A DNA stretch of 64,000 bases, from the NCBI RefSeq assembly GCF_002563895.1, contig NZ_PDJB01000001.1, positions 1,905,501 through 1,969,500 on the forward strand, read 5' to 3'. This document shows positions 19,701 through 28,560 of the stretch, piece after piece. This stretch comes from Pseudomonas lurida (lineage in GTDB: Bacteria > Pseudomonadota > Gammaproteobacteria > Pseudomonadales > Pseudomonadaceae). Below the pieces are notes generated by a model. It did not search any database, was not told the origin of the DNA, and saw nothing but the letters and a program-made list of their open reading frames with translations. The translations under genes and the position numbers were made by a program. Numbering within the stretch: the stretch's first letter is position 1; the number at the start of each line of letters is the position of its first letter.

Positions 19701-21471
19701 TCTGGTAGTCCACCGCCACAATCCGGCCCGAGGCATAGCGCAAAAACAGCGAACGCCCCACGCCGTTATCCAGCCGCTCAATGCGCCCCAGAACATCCCG
19801 GCAAACGCGCAACCGGTTGTCATACGCATCGCTGATCGCCGTCAGCACACCGTCGCGAAAGTGGTAAAAACGTGACGACTGAGCCAGCACCAGTTCATCA
19901 GGCACAGTCCCCAAGTAGACCGCTGCTTCGGCCAGGCTATTGGTGATTGCAGGCCGAGAAACGGTGGGCAAGGGCAGGGTGGTCGAGCGGTTTTCATGGT
20001 CGGTCCACACCACCGAGTCGCCGGAAACACTCAGCCGATGCGCCAGCGAGTGACTCCAGCCAAACCCCAACCCGCAATCCACTTCCACTGCACTGGTGCG
20101 GTACAAGCGTGTCCACTCAAACGGCAGAATCCCGTCCAGGGCCCCATCGGTGAGGGTCAGCAGTTCCTCGCCCGTGACCATCGACACCGGGCAACCGTTT
20201 GTGGCGGTTTTGTCCGACGACGCAGCGGCATCCCCATTGGGGTTTCGAGCAGCTGCCGGCACGTCATCCACAGGCTCCTGGCGCACCAACACCGTCCGTT
20301 GCGTGGCCTTGTCCCGAACCAACGGCACCGGGTTGGAAACCACCTGATCCCCAACCTTCAAAGGCACATCTGGAATCACCCGGATCGGTATCGCCGCGCT
20401 GCCCAGCAACAACGGCTTGGCCGCTTCGACATGCGCTTCCAAGCGGGGCCCGACGAGCTGATCGGCCAGCATCTCCAGCCATCCACGCACGCGGCCGGAT
20501 TTGATATGCCCCATCACTTGCACACCCAGACGAACGCGAACTCCCATGCCCCGCGTCGCCCAGATCAGAAACAGATTGATCAGCACCTCGCCGGTAATCT
20601 CGCCCAGCAATTCGTACATCTGCGGCGGTGGCAGCATGCGTATCCAGGCGACCATGGCCGACAGATAGATAAACAACAGCGGCTCATCGCTCAACACGAG
20701 CAGGCCATGGGCAATGGCGTCCTTGCCCAGTGTCAGCAGTTCGTCGAGTTCTGCCTGGGAGACGTACTGCAACAACTTCTGGCTATTGGTCTTGATATCC
20801 GCCAAGAGCTCGTACAGCTGGGCGAAGTTGTCCCAAAGGTTGTAGAGCGCCTTGGAAACGCCGGTTGAGAACGCCACGCCTTGCATCGCGCTGCGCTCGA
20901 AGGGTGTGGCGTTGGCGAAGTCATTCCATTGCGGCGTGAAGGTCTTCTTCCATTCATCACGCAGGCGGACTTCCAGATCAGCGATTACCGACTGATAAGA
21001 CGCATACAGCGTTTTGATGTGATCCTTGGATACGTTGGGGTAGAAGGTGATCTGGTAGCGCTGATCACGGGTGCAGTCGTTGACTACAAGAATGCCGGTG
21101 GGGCCAATGATTCGATGGAGTGGCTCATTTATCGGACTGTCATCCGCAGCAATGGCTTGCAGCACCACCGGCGTATTGCCGATAGGCACGAACCGGGTGC
21201 TCTCGAACATATGCACCAGGGTCAACGAGCCCTGGGCCTTGCAGGTGGCAACCGTGCGGTTGGGTTTTTTGGACGAAGCGGGAGCAACGAGGGAAACGTC
21301 CTCTCCGACCTTGAACACCTGCTCCACTTCCAGTGCCGAAACGCTCCAGAAGCGTTCGGCCCACTCGTCAAAGGTGTTCAGGCAATTTCGGAAGTCACGG
21401 AAAACGCTGTTGACGTCCGGCCTCTGGCCATCCAAGGGCGACAGGACTAACTTGGCGATAACCGGAATCAT
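16753..21471 (-). CDS. Rhs-repeat polymorphic toxin with C-terminal HNH nuclease tip
   Basis: A 1572-residue protein. Residues 1-400 are a distinct N-terminal region with a hydrophobic pair (about 255-310). Then comes a DUF6531-like Rhs entry (GCPVSMVTGEELL, GILPFEWTRLYRT), many YD repeats (YRYD, YSYN, YAYD types), and the core end GLHYNRHRYYNPDVGRYLTPD closing with PTGWIDPLGLN, the Asp-protease self-cleavage motif (DPLGL at 17194-17208). The tip after it, about 146 residues, contains IQDHGAGHKF, AAHFNLRPKF and KDHYYF, the HNH/Endonuclease VII HHH-type nuclease toxin pattern. No PAAR, VgrG or Eag gene is present nearby. ATG 21471 follows AAGGGGTGCGTCTC; GTG 21480 is an alternative. Confidence 0.92.
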   Translation of the reverse strand: MIPVIAKLVLSPLDGQRPDVNSVFRDFRNCLNTFDEWAERFWSVSALEVEQVFKVGEDVSLVAPASSKKPNRTVATCKAQGSLTLVHMFESTRFVPIGNTPVVLQAIAADDSPINEPLHRIIGPTGILVVNDCTRDQRYQITFYPNVSKDHIKTLYASYQSVIADLEVRLRDEWKKTFTPQWNDFANATPFERSAMQGVAFSTGVSKALYNLWDNFAQLYELLADIKTNSQKLLQYVSQAELDELLTLGKDAIAHGLLVLSDEPLLFIYLSAMVAWIRMLPPPQMYELLGEITGEVLINLFLIWATRGMGVRVRLGVQVMGHIKSGRVRGWLEMLADQLVGPRLEAHVEAAKPLLLGSAAIPIRVIPDVPLKVGDQVVSNPVPLVRDKATQRTVLVRQEPVDDVPAAARNPNGDAAASSDKTATNGCPVSMVTGEELLTLTDGALDGILPFEWTRLYRTSAVEVDCGLGFGWSHSLAHRLSVSGDSVVWTDHENRSTTLPLPTVSRPAITNSLAEAAVYLGTVPDELVLAQSSRFYHFRDGVLTAISDAYDNRLRVCRDVLGRIERLDNGVGRSLFLRYASGRIVAVDYQIHRAKDLEPFEWVTEHTVVSYAYDDAGRLISATNAVGESEVYRYDAQHVILERGLAGGASFYWEWERAGKAARCVRHWASFSQMDTRYAWDDNGQVTVFNADGSQEVYVHDQRARLVQRVDPEGAEHFKSYDDKGRLTVEQDPLGAITAYQYDEAGHLVALFPGDDEPTTYEHDNGFVRVVRRGEAVWKYERNDQGDVTRRTDPDGNATDYSYNKYGQLVGVWYPDHSCQRLVWNERGQLLEEQLPNGGIKRYRYDDLGRQVAREDEHGALTQYQWDSVGRLIRVVLPGGACREYSYNAYGKITSERDELGNVTRYEYADGLHLISRRINADGSQVKYRYDNVRLLLTEIENEVGETYKLAYHPNGLIQQETGFDGQRTAYVYDLNGNLQEKTEHGDDGSRLVTRYERDHASRLVRKTLPDGNKVDYAYDRQGNLLSVDDGHWALVYEYDVQNRLTAEHQGWGTLRYGYDACGHLHDLRLPDNNRLTFNHDKGGHLATVELNGAVLTSHLFTAGREQQRQQGQLLSHYQHDHQGRLFSQSINDTEGPLYRRHYDYDKSSNLTRLLDTRKGEHRYHYDPLSRLTRADHTQDEQERFGHDPAGNLLMQNRPGPDIVAGNRLMIQGDHHYDYDAYGNLIRERRGKGHTLVTEYRYDCQHRLIGIKTPNGQTASYRYDPFGRRISKTVDGITTEFFWQGDTLIAEHHANRHRSYLYEPNTFRPLVLLEGFGPKETKAYHYQLDHLGTPQELTAPDGEIVWSAHYRAYGEISRLDIGKVDNPLRFQGQYFDQESGLHYNRHRYYNPDVGRYLTPDPVKLAGGINAYLYVPNPTGWIDPLGLNAHCPPKGTKRPECGKPTEPSAPEVSRNGAFKQAKADAGIPRVQHPDAVVDPRLGTMRQYSLVSMRDQQRNEILDAQGKPVMTREYEFTRMDGSKVLIQDHGAGHKFSTPDGKGDQAAHFNLRPKFRPRNGKLDGAKDHYYFKDKK

Positions 21472-21543
21472 GAGACGCACCCCTTGAGTGGGGCACGGAT
21501 AGAGAAGTACATCGGCGGTCCCTCGCGCTGATTGGTCAGGCGA

Positions 21544-21620
21544 GAGACTTTGGAGAGGTTGGTAGGGAAAAGAAGTCGGCGCTATTCGCCGGCAAGGCTA
21601 GGACGTTTCGCCAAAGTCTC
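21544..21620. repeat. Nested inverted repeat in the rhs leader
   Basis: GAGACTTTGG at 21544-21553 pairs with CCAAAGTCTC at 21611-21620. Inside it, CGGCG-CTATT-CGCCG (21577-21591) forms a second hairpin. The structure lies 73 bp upstream of the rhs start codon on its transcript strand. Its role is unknown: an RNA leader fold or a DNA-binding site are both possible. Confidence 0.55.
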
Positions 21621-21669
21621 GGGCAAAACGAGGCTCCGTCGTAGGCAGGGGATTACAGGTTGGACAGTC

Positions 21670-23151
21670 CTACAGCTTCAACTGCCCAATCGCCTTGCTC
21701 AATTCCCCGGCCAGGGTGGCCAGTTCATTGCTGGTTGTCGCCGAGCCCACGGTCTGCTGCACGGTGTTCTCGGTTACATCACGAATGCTCACCACCGCGC
21801 GATTCATCTCTTCGGCGACGTGGCTTTGCTGTTCAGCGGCGACGGCGATCTGGGTGTTGCTTTCGCGCATCTGCGCCACGGCGCCGGTGATTTCGGCGAG
21901 GGCGGCCCCGGCCTCTTGGGCTTGTTGCACACAGTCGTCAGCCTTGAATGAGCTTTCCTGCATGAAGTCCACCGCATCACGGGTGCCCGCTTGCAGCGCG
22001 GAGACCATGCGGGTGATTTCGTCGGTGGAGCTTTGTACGCGCTTGGCCAGGTTGCGCACTTCGTCGGCAACCACGGCGAAACCACGGCCCATTTCCCCGG
22101 CGCGGGCGGCTTCGATGGCGGCGTTGAGGGCGAGCAGGTTGGTCTGTTCCGCGATGCTGTGGATCACGCTGACCACGCCGTTGATTTTCTGGCTGTCCTC
22201 GGCGAGTTTCTGGATCATTTCGGCGGTCTGTTGTACGCCCGTGGACAGGCCGGCAATCGAGCGCTGTACCCGCGTCACCACTTCCTGGCCGCTGCCGGCG
22301 AGGGTGTCGGCGGTCTGGGACAGGTCCCGTGTGGCGCTGGCGTGCTGGGCGATGTGGTAGACGGTGGCGGTCATCTCGTTGATGGCGGTGGCGGCCTGGT
22401 CGGTTTCGCTCTGCTGGCCGAGCATGCCGTGCTGCACGTCGTTCATGCTGCTGGCCAGACGCGCAGCACCATCATCGAGTTGCTTGGCGGTGCGCGCCAC
22501 GGTGTTGACCACGCGCTGGTAACCCGCCTGCATGGCATTGAAGGCGCTGGCCATCTGGCCCACCTCATCCTTGCACGCCAACGGCACGCGGGCCGACAGG
22601 TCGCCGGTTTTTTCCACGTGCAGCATCACGTCCTTGAGGGTGTTGAGCTGGCTGAGCAGGAAGCGGATCAGCAATTGCGAAGCGCCAAGCATCGCCAGCA
22701 TCAAGATCAAGACCGCCACCGCATAGTTGGCGAAGCGTTCGCCGAACACCTGGCTCAGGCTGGGCGCATAGGCGAGCACAGCGACAGAGTGCCCGTCGGT
22801 GCGAGCGATGACTTCAGCGCCCATCAATGGGTTCTCGCCGAACAACGGCATGTGATTGAGTTCGACCCAGCCAAGGGCGCTGCCCAGGGCTGACAGGTCC
22901 TGACCAGCCAGTTGTGGGGCTTGGCCGCGCTTGAACGTCAGCCAGTGTTCGCCCTTGGGCAGCGCTTCGCCAGCGGGCCAGGCGCCGAGCAAGTGCGCCT
23001 GTGCCTGCGCCGAGGCCCGCGAGGCGTCGCTGCGGGCCTGTTGTTCAAGCTGCACGGCGTAGAGCACCAACAGCAGGGTGGTGATGAAGGCGACCGCGTT
23101 GACGGCCCAGAATTTGTACTTCAGCGAGATGTTGCTAAGCCAGGCACCCAT
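21670..23151 (-). CDS. Methyl-accepting chemotaxis protein
   Basis: A 493-residue receptor. It has a membrane helix at about 13-33, a small periplasmic sensor region of about 120 residues, a second helix at about 155-178, a HAMP domain (about 180-235), and a signalling domain whose hairpin tip reads [20 protein letters not shown] then [19 protein letters not shown]. It signals through CheW/CheA to the flagellar motor. The periplasmic part shows no dCache pattern, so the ligand is unknown. ATG 23151 ([15 protein letters not shown]) is chosen because it puts the start just before the first helix; the frame extends to 23238. Confidence 0.93.
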   Translation of the reverse strand: MGAWLSNISLKYKFWAVNAVAFITTLLLVLYAVQLEQQARSDASRASAQAQAHLLGAWPAGEALPKGEHWLTFKRGQAPQLAGQDLSALGSALGWVELNHMPLFGENPLMGAEVIARTDGHSVAVLAYAPSLSQVFGERFANYAVAVLILMLAMLGASQLLIRFLLSQLNTLKDVMLHVEKTGDLSARVPLACKDEVGQMASAFNAMQAGYQRVVNTVARTAKQLDDGAARLASSMNDVQHGMLGQQSETDQAATAINEMTATVYHIAQHASATRDLSQTADTLAGSGQEVVTRVQRSIAGLSTGVQQTAEMIQKLAEDSQKINGVVSVIHSIAEQTNLLALNAAIEAARAGEMGRGFAVVADEVRNLAKRVQSSTDEITRMVSALQAGTRDAVDFMQESSFKADDCVQQAQEAGAALAEITGAVAQMRESNTQIAVAAEQQSHVAEEMNRAVVSIRDVTENTVQQTVGSATTSNELATLAGELSKAIGQLKL

Positions 23152-23247
23152 GGAAGGTTTTCTCTGATAGCGGAAACAGCATTGGCAAGGTGCCATTATT
23201 GTGCCGCTATCCCGGAAACCGGTTTTGACATGGGTCAATGCGCCGCA

Positions 23248-24054
23248 TCAATCCACGTCGGGCAGCCCAAAAAAGCGGCGGGCGCAGTCAGTGCTGTGCT
23301 GGGCCAGGTCTTCCATGCTTTCGTTGCGATGCAGGGCGACTTCGCGCAGCACTTGCGGCAGATACGCGGGTTCGTTGCGGCCATTTTTTGGCTTGGGCCG
23401 CAGGGTCCGTGGCAGCAGGTAGGGAGCGTCGCTTTCCAGCATCAGACGGCCAAGGGGAATCTCCCTGACCAGGGGGTGCAGGTGCGTCCCACGGCGTTCG
23501 TCGCAGATCCAGCCGGTGATACCGATGTGCAAGTCTAGGTCGAGGTAGCTGAATAACGCCGCTTGTTCGCCGGTGAAGCAATGCACCACCGCGGCGCTGA
23601 GGTGATCGCGGTAGTCCCTGAGGATGTCCAGCAAGCGTTGGTTGGCGTCACGTTCGTGGAGGAACACCGGCAGTTTCAGCTCGACGGCCAATGCCAGGTG
23701 CTCTTCCAGGACTTTTTCCTGCTGTGGGCGCGGTGAAAAATCCCGGTTGAAATCCAGCCCGCATTCACCCACTGCGCGTACGCGGCTGTCGTTGAGCAAC
23801 GCGCGCAAACGCTGTGCGCTGTCGCTGTTCCAGTCGCTGGCGGAATGGGGGTGGATGCCGGCGGTGCTGAACAGGCGCTGGCCGGTTTCATCCAGTTTTA
23901 CGCACAGTTCCAGGGCCTGTTCGCTGCCCTCGACACTCGTGCCGGTGAGTACCAATTGCTGCACGCCAGCGGCATAGGCACGCTCGAGCACAGCCTGGTG
24001 CTTCTCGTCGAAACTGGGGTTGGTCAGGTTGACGCCGATATCAATGAGTTGCAT
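23248..24054 (-). CDS. tatD: TatD family metal-dependent deoxyribonuclease
   Basis: A 268-residue TIM-barrel hydrolase. It begins [17 protein letters not shown], the same DIGVNLT opening as E. coli TatD itself, instead of the HxH of the YcfH/YjjV branch. [44 protein letters not shown] and [12 protein letters not shown] carry the remaining metal and catalytic residues. TatD acts as a 3'-5' DNA exonuclease linked to DNA repair and protein quality control. The gene is 96 bp upstream of the chemoreceptor on the same strand; a functional link is not implied. Confidence 0.92.
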   Translation of the reverse strand: MQLIDIGVNLTNPSFDEKHQAVLERAYAAGVQQLVLTGTSVEGSEQALELCVKLDETGQRLFSTAGIHPHSASDWNSDSAQRLRALLNDSRVRAVGECGLDFNRDFSPRPQQEKVLEEHLALAVELKLPVFLHERDANQRLLDILRDYRDHLSAAVVHCFTGEQAALFSYLDLDLHIGITGWICDERRGTHLHPLVREIPLGRLMLESDAPYLLPRTLRPKPKNGRNEPAYLPQVLREVALHRNESMEDLAQHSTDCARRFFGLPDVD

Positions 24055-24291
24055 GGTGCTATCTCCGCCTGCGGCCGGAAAGCATATCAGAGCTGTAGAT
24101 TTATAAGAAAAACGAAGAACTACAAAGAGTTATAGCTGTCTTTGAACGTCGCAAGTGACATTGTGGTTGGCCGTACGCCTTGCCCGGTGCCACCGTTGCA
24201 CGCCTTGCCAGCGCATAAAGCGCTCTGTTTCTGATCCCCACCGCCTCGTTTTTCGCGAGGGCGTTGGCCAGTATTCTTTTCCGGAGAGCGG

Positions 24292-25713
24292 ATGATCCGA
24301 CCCTCGGCGTTGCTTATGTTGTGCCTGGCGTTGCTGCTGCCCATGGCGGCGGTTGCACGTCTGGACGGGCCGCTGGAAGTGACCAAGCCCGGCAAGGTCC
24401 GCGACTTGGCGCAGATTCGTTCCAGCCGCACTCTGCGTGTCTTGGTCAACCAGAGCCGTAACAGTTCCGGTGAAGTGCAAGGCCAGGCCATTGGTGTCGA
24501 ATACCATCGCTTGCGCGCCTTCGAGCAATACCTCAATGGCCACGCCCGAGATGGCCGGGATATCAACCTCAAGATCATTCCCAAGGCCAAGGACCAGTTG
24601 CTCGGCGCGCTGGCCCGTGGCGAAGGTGACCTGGTGGCGCCCGGTGAGCTGCTCGATGTCAAGGCGGCGCACAAGATCAGCACCAGCGACCCGATTGCCA
24701 GCGATGTTCCCTTGTGGCTCGTGGGGGTGAAGGGCGAACGACGGTTTACCAAGTTGGAGCAACTGTCCGGTCGCACCTTGGCGCTGACCACCGGCAGTGC
24801 GGCGGCGGATGCGATTAGCCAGGTCAACCAGAAGCTCGCCCTGCACAAGCAGCCACCCATCAAGGTGGAATGGGTCGATCCAACCCTGGCCGTGGAGGAC
24901 GTGCTGGAAATGGTCCAGGCTGGCATTTTCCACCTGACCATCGTCGAGAAACCGATTGCCGAACGCTGGTCGAAGATCCTGCCCAAGTTACGTTTCGACA
25001 AGCAGGTAGCGATCAGCGCGCCGGGCGACGAGTACTGGTTTGTGCGCCAGGATGCGTCGATGTTGCGGGCCAGTATTGATCGGTTCCTCAAGACCTATCG
25101 AACGCCGTCTGACCAGGATGTGGCGTTCCAGCGTATCTACCGTCGCCTCTATCAAGTGCGTAACCCTCTGGCCCGCGTTGACCGCCAGCGCCTGGAGAAA
25201 CTGCGCCCGGTCTTGCAAAAGCACGCCCGCGAGCAGGGCATGGACTGGCTCAACCTTGCGGCACTCGCCTTCAAGGAGTCGGCGCTTGACCCTGGCGCAC
25301 GCAACAGCGGCGGCCCCACTGGCTTGATGCAGATCACGCCCTCGGCCGCGCAGCGAGTGGGGGTCAACAATATCGAGAATCTTGACAGTAATGTGCAGGC
25401 CGGTGCGCGTTACCTGGCGATGATCCGCCGCAAGTTCTTTGCCAGCCCCAAGCTCAATGAACGCGAGCGCATGGCCTTTGTGCTGGCCGCCTACAACATG
25501 GGGCCGGAGCGCGTGCAGGGTATGCGCACCGAAGCCAAGCGCCGAGGGCTGAACCCCAATCAGTGGTTTTTCCAGGTTGAACGCATTGCCATGGAGCAAG
25601 TAGGGATGGGCGGCGTCAGCTATGTTAATAGCGTGAATAAGTACTACTTGGCGTTCGATCGGGAGCGTGAGTCCCTGGAGCCGCCAGCGCCGAAAATCGC
25701 CTCACGGAAGTAA
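24292..25713 (+). CDS. Periplasmic lytic transglycosylase with solute-binding domain (MltF-like)
   Basis: A 473-residue exported enzyme. A signal peptide (about 1-22, ending AAVA) is followed by a family-3 solute-binding-like domain (about 45-265) and an SLT transglycosylase domain (about 295-450). The catalytic Glu lies in LAALAFKESALDPGA, followed by GGPTGLMQITPSAA and FVLAAYNMGPERV. It cleaves peptidoglycan with formation of 1,6-anhydroMurNAc. MltF of E. coli has the same two-domain order and is regulated by its first domain. No lipobox Cys is seen, so this is probably soluble in the periplasm. ATG 24292 follows CCGGAGAGCGG. Confidence 0.88.
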   Translation: MIRPSALLMLCLALLLPMAAVARLDGPLEVTKPGKVRDLAQIRSSRTLRVLVNQSRNSSGEVQGQAIGVEYHRLRAFEQYLNGHARDGRDINLKIIPKAKDQLLGALARGEGDLVAPGELLDVKAAHKISTSDPIASDVPLWLVGVKGERRFTKLEQLSGRTLALTTGSAAADAISQVNQKLALHKQPPIKVEWVDPTLAVEDVLEMVQAGIFHLTIVEKPIAERWSKILPKLRFDKQVAISAPGDEYWFVRQDASMLRASIDRFLKTYRTPSDQDVAFQRIYRRLYQVRNPLARVDRQRLEKLRPVLQKHAREQGMDWLNLAALAFKESALDPGARNSGGPTGLMQITPSAAQRVGVNNIENLDSNVQAGARYLAMIRRKFFASPKLNERERMAFVLAAYNMGPERVQGMRTEAKRRGLNPNQWFFQVERIAMEQVGMGGVSYVNSVNKYYLAFDRERESLEPPAPKIASRK

Positions 25714-25816
25714 TCGATTTTATCGATATTGATCAGGCATTTTTTCGGCTTTTATCATTGCTTAAACTGATTAATATAGCGGCCAACAAACCCCTACTTT
25801 GAAAAGGATTATCACC

Positions 25817-26251
25817 ATGAGCCCACTGATCAAAAGCATCCTGTCCACCCGCGCCGGTTACGGCCTGACCCTCCTGCGCATCGTTGTCGGCATCATCTTC
25901 GCCGCCCACGGTTCGCAAAAACTCTTCGGCTGGTTTGGCGGCTACGGCCTGGCGGGCACTGCCCAGTGGATGGAAAGCATTGGCCTGGCACCGGGTACCC
26001 TGATGGCGCTGCTGTCGGGTGGCACCGAGTTCTTCGCTGGCCTGGCGCTGATCATCGGCCTGCTGGCTCGCCCTGCAGCATTGGGCCTGACCATCCTGTC
26101 GCTGGTGGCGATCTTCTCGGTGCATATCCATAACGGCCTGTTCATGGCCAACAACGGTTATGAGTTCGCGCTGGCCTTGCTCGGCGGCTCCCTGGCGGTG
26201 TTGCTGGAAGGCGCTGGCAAACTGTCAGCGGACCGCGCCATCGCCCACTGA
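25817..26251 (+). CDS. DoxX family membrane protein
   Basis: A 144-residue protein with four hydrophobic helices. RAGYGLTLLRIVVGIIFAAHGSQKLFGWFGGYG is the classic DoxX opening, and GGTEFFAGLALIIGLLARPAALGL and HIHNGLFMANNGYEFALALL complete the family. DoxX-like proteins sit in the inner membrane and have been tied to thiol and oxidative stress control, but for this subgroup no function is proven. ATG 25817 follows AAAAGGATTATCACC; an upstream in-frame ATG at 25799 would place this Shine-Dalgarno inside the gene. The 3' end is closed by a terminator at 26274. Confidence 0.88.
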   Translation: MSPLIKSILSTRAGYGLTLLRIVVGIIFAAHGSQKLFGWFGGYGLAGTAQWMESIGLAPGTLMALLSGGTEFFAGLALIIGLLARPAALGLTILSLVAIFSVHIHNGLFMANNGYEFALALLGGSLAVLLEGAGKLSADRAIAH

Positions 26252-26273
26252 TTCGTCTGCCAGACCTCGAACA

Positions 26274-26296
26274 GGCCCGCCACGCGCGGGCCTTTT
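26274..26296 (+). terminator. Rho-independent terminator of doxX
   Basis: GGCCCGC-CACGC-GCGGGCC (7-bp stem) followed by TTTT, 23 bp after the doxX stop codon. Confidence 0.8.
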
Positions 26297-26501
26297 CGTT
26301 GCTCGGGATTCTTGACACCGCCCCACCGGCTTCTCTAGGATGCCGCTCATGCGCCGATTTAAACAGCTAATTGCGGGGCGCCATGGGTGATCGTTCTCGG
26401 TCCCGACAGAAGCATGCTCCATGCTTCGAAATTCCGCTAAAGCGCTGGTTCGGTGTTGCCTCTCACCTGCCCGCAGACTTTTGAGGCAGAGACACGACAC
26501 G

Positions 26502-26810
26502 ATGAATGCACCAAGCCCCCTGATACGCCTGGCCCCGATCACCGCGGACCTCACTCAACGCAATCCGAAAATTCTCCTGGGTGGCAAGCACCAGCCGACG
26601 CTGTTGCGTTACCTGGATGGCTGGCCGCGCCGGACTGGCCGACCCTCGGCATTCCTCATCCAGTTTGTTGAAGATGGCGATTCCCTTGCGCGTTTTGCCA
26701 GCGACAGCTTTGATCTCGCCGTTATCCAGGCCCCCAGCGCCAGCGATGCCGATGAGGTCATCCGCCATTTGACCCGCATTGCCCGACAAGGGTTGATCGC
26801 CCGTCGCTGA
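26502..26810 (+). CDS. Hypothetical protein, 102 residues
   Basis: Not recognised. It begins MNAPSPLIRLAPITADLTQR and contains ILLGGKHQPTLLRYLDGWPR, a basic/aromatic stretch, then a beta-alpha pattern FLIQFVEDGDSLARFASDSF and DLAVIQAPSASDADEVIRHL. No signal peptide or membrane helix. The ATG at 26421 is an alternative start that would add 27 basic residues; 26502 is preferred because a soluble, evenly composed protein begins there, though its ribosome-binding site is weak. It converges on the ABC operon, whose last gene ends 5 bp away. Confidence 0.6.
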   Translation: MNAPSPLIRLAPITADLTQRNPKILLGGKHQPTLLRYLDGWPRRTGRPSAFLIQFVEDGDSLARFASDSFDLAVIQAPSASDADEVIRHLTRIARQGLIARR

Positions 26811-26814
26811 ACGT

Positions 26815-28545
26815 TCAGTGAATCAGGCTGTTAGCGTGCAGGCGACGACGGTGCTGGCCGAGAAAGATCAGCCAGGCGACCAAGCATAATGCCAGCGGTA
26901 TCGCCAAGGTCACCCACAGCTTTATGGCCAGTACCAGACGACGCAACGGGGCATGGGCTTCCCGTTGCAAGGCATGCAGCTCCATGGGAAGGCGCAGGCG
27001 TTCCTTGTTGAGTGCTTGTAGCTGGGTGGTGGTGTCCACGGCCTGTGTGCCAAGGCCGGTTGTCCAGGGGCTCAGCCGTTGCCATTCCAACTCCGTCCGG
27101 TGCAGGCGCCGCTCCAGTTCACTGGCCTTCAAGCGATAGGCCTGGTTTGCGACGTTGCGCATGCCCTCCAGCACCGTCGGTGTTCGTTGCGGCGCCCCGC
27201 GCGAGCGAATAGCGGCAAGTGTGTCGGGGGCGGACAGGTTATCCAGCGTGTTCAGGACAAACAGCGCGTTGCTGTCCGGTGCCGGGCTGCTGACCTTGTC
27301 TGTCAGCATGTCAGTGTCCGCAATCACCACGACATGGATCTGCGCCGCCGTCTGCAGGCCAGGCGGCTGGCCCTTGATGCCATCGGGGAACACCGAATAG
27401 CTCGGCCCTTCGATACGCGCCGCGACGACATGGCGTCGCGCCTGGTTCGACGCCTCCTCCATCAATGCATCGAACGTGTTTGCACCGGTAAAGCTGTTCG
27501 GTTCCAGCAGCACGGCTTGCTCGGAACTTTGCAGAAGGGGAATGAAGGTCGTGCGACTTTTGTTCAGCCCTGAGAGTGCACCGCTACTCGATACGGTTAC
27601 CCCGTTGAGGTTCCATGTGCTGATGTCGTTTGTGTTCATCGCCTGGCGGGGCAGGTTCAACCTGACTTGGTGGAGGGCCCCCGGCGCGTCCCAGGGCGTG
27701 TAGCGGTAGTCGACCAACCGCTTGTCCGCAGGCATCTGCAGACCCCAGGCCGCAAGCAAATCGTCCAGCCGTGGGTTGGCAGGCGGCGCGTTCGAGGCTT
27801 GCTCGGTCAAGGGGTCGATAAACATCATCACCCTGCCGCCCCTCAATACAAATTGCTCAATCCCGTACAGGGTTCGCTCAGGCAACGCCTGTGGGTGCAC
27901 AACCATGAGTGTTCGAATATGCCCGGGCACCTGCGCAGCCGTCGGCTCAAGATTGACCACATCGAATTCTCGCCGCAGTTCCTGCAGCAGCCGGCCTGCG
28001 GATTCCTCGATGGCCAGCCCCGACAACAAGGCAATAGTCGGGCGCTTGGGGTGCTGCAACTTATAGAGCAGATGGCTGATTTCATACTCGACCAAGGGCT
28101 CCCGGTCGAGACTGAAGGATCCGATCCGCCGTACACCATGGCCGGCGCGGGTGCCGATAAGGCCGAGAAACCCAGCGTTGTCGTCGAGTCCGGAGAGTCG
28201 TGCTTTGTAGGCATCTTCCGAGAATGGGGAAGGTTCAATAATGTGCAGGTTGATCATGCCCTTGGCGTGTTGTTCGTATTCCTTGAGCCGATCTTCAATA
28301 CGCTTGCTGTAGCGTTTCACGGCGTAGTGTCTTTTGGGGGCGTTGTTCGAATTGAAATAATACAAGTCCACCGGCTCTTCCAGCGTGGCAATAAATTGCT
28401 CTACGGGCGGCGACAGGGTGTGCGTTTTCGATTGAGAAACATCCCACCGAACATCAGGAAGTTTACCTACCCAAACCAGGTTGAACGCCAGGAACAGCAG
28501 CAGAATGACAGTAAGTGTCATACCGGTACGCAGAGTGGACCGCAT
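26815..28545 (-). CDS. GldG-like auxiliary protein of an ABC transporter
   Basis: A 576-residue membrane protein. One N-terminal helix (about 8-28) is followed by a large periplasmic region of the ABC-type uncharacterised-transport family (GldG-like): DVSQSKTHTLSPPVEQFIATLEEPVDLYYF, then LLYKLQHPKRPTIALLSGLA, and RGGRVMMFIDPLTEQ. A second helix lies near the C-terminus (about 545-565). In Flavobacterium, GldA, GldF and GldG form a complex needed for gliding; here no gliding is implied. It is the last gene of a three-gene minus-strand operon, 15 bp after the permease. Confidence 0.8.
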   Translation of the reverse strand: MRSTLRTGMTLTVILLLFLAFNLVWVGKLPDVRWDVSQSKTHTLSPPVEQFIATLEEPVDLYYFNSNNAPKRHYAVKRYSKRIEDRLKEYEQHAKGMINLHIIEPSPFSEDAYKARLSGLDDNAGFLGLIGTRAGHGVRRIGSFSLDREPLVEYEISHLLYKLQHPKRPTIALLSGLAIEESAGRLLQELRREFDVVNLEPTAAQVPGHIRTLMVVHPQALPERTLYGIEQFVLRGGRVMMFIDPLTEQASNAPPANPRLDDLLAAWGLQMPADKRLVDYRYTPWDAPGALHQVRLNLPRQAMNTNDISTWNLNGVTVSSSGALSGLNKSRTTFIPLLQSSEQAVLLEPNSFTGANTFDALMEEASNQARRHVVAARIEGPSYSVFPDGIKGQPPGLQTAAQIHVVVIADTDMLTDKVSSPAPDSNALFVLNTLDNLSAPDTLAAIRSRGAPQRTPTVLEGMRNVANQAYRLKASELERRLHRTELEWQRLSPWTTGLGTQAVDTTTQLQALNKERLRLPMELHALQREAHAPLRRLVLAIKLWVTLAIPLALCLVAWLIFLGQHRRRLHANSLIH

Positions 28546-28560
28546 TAAGGTGTTACCTTC

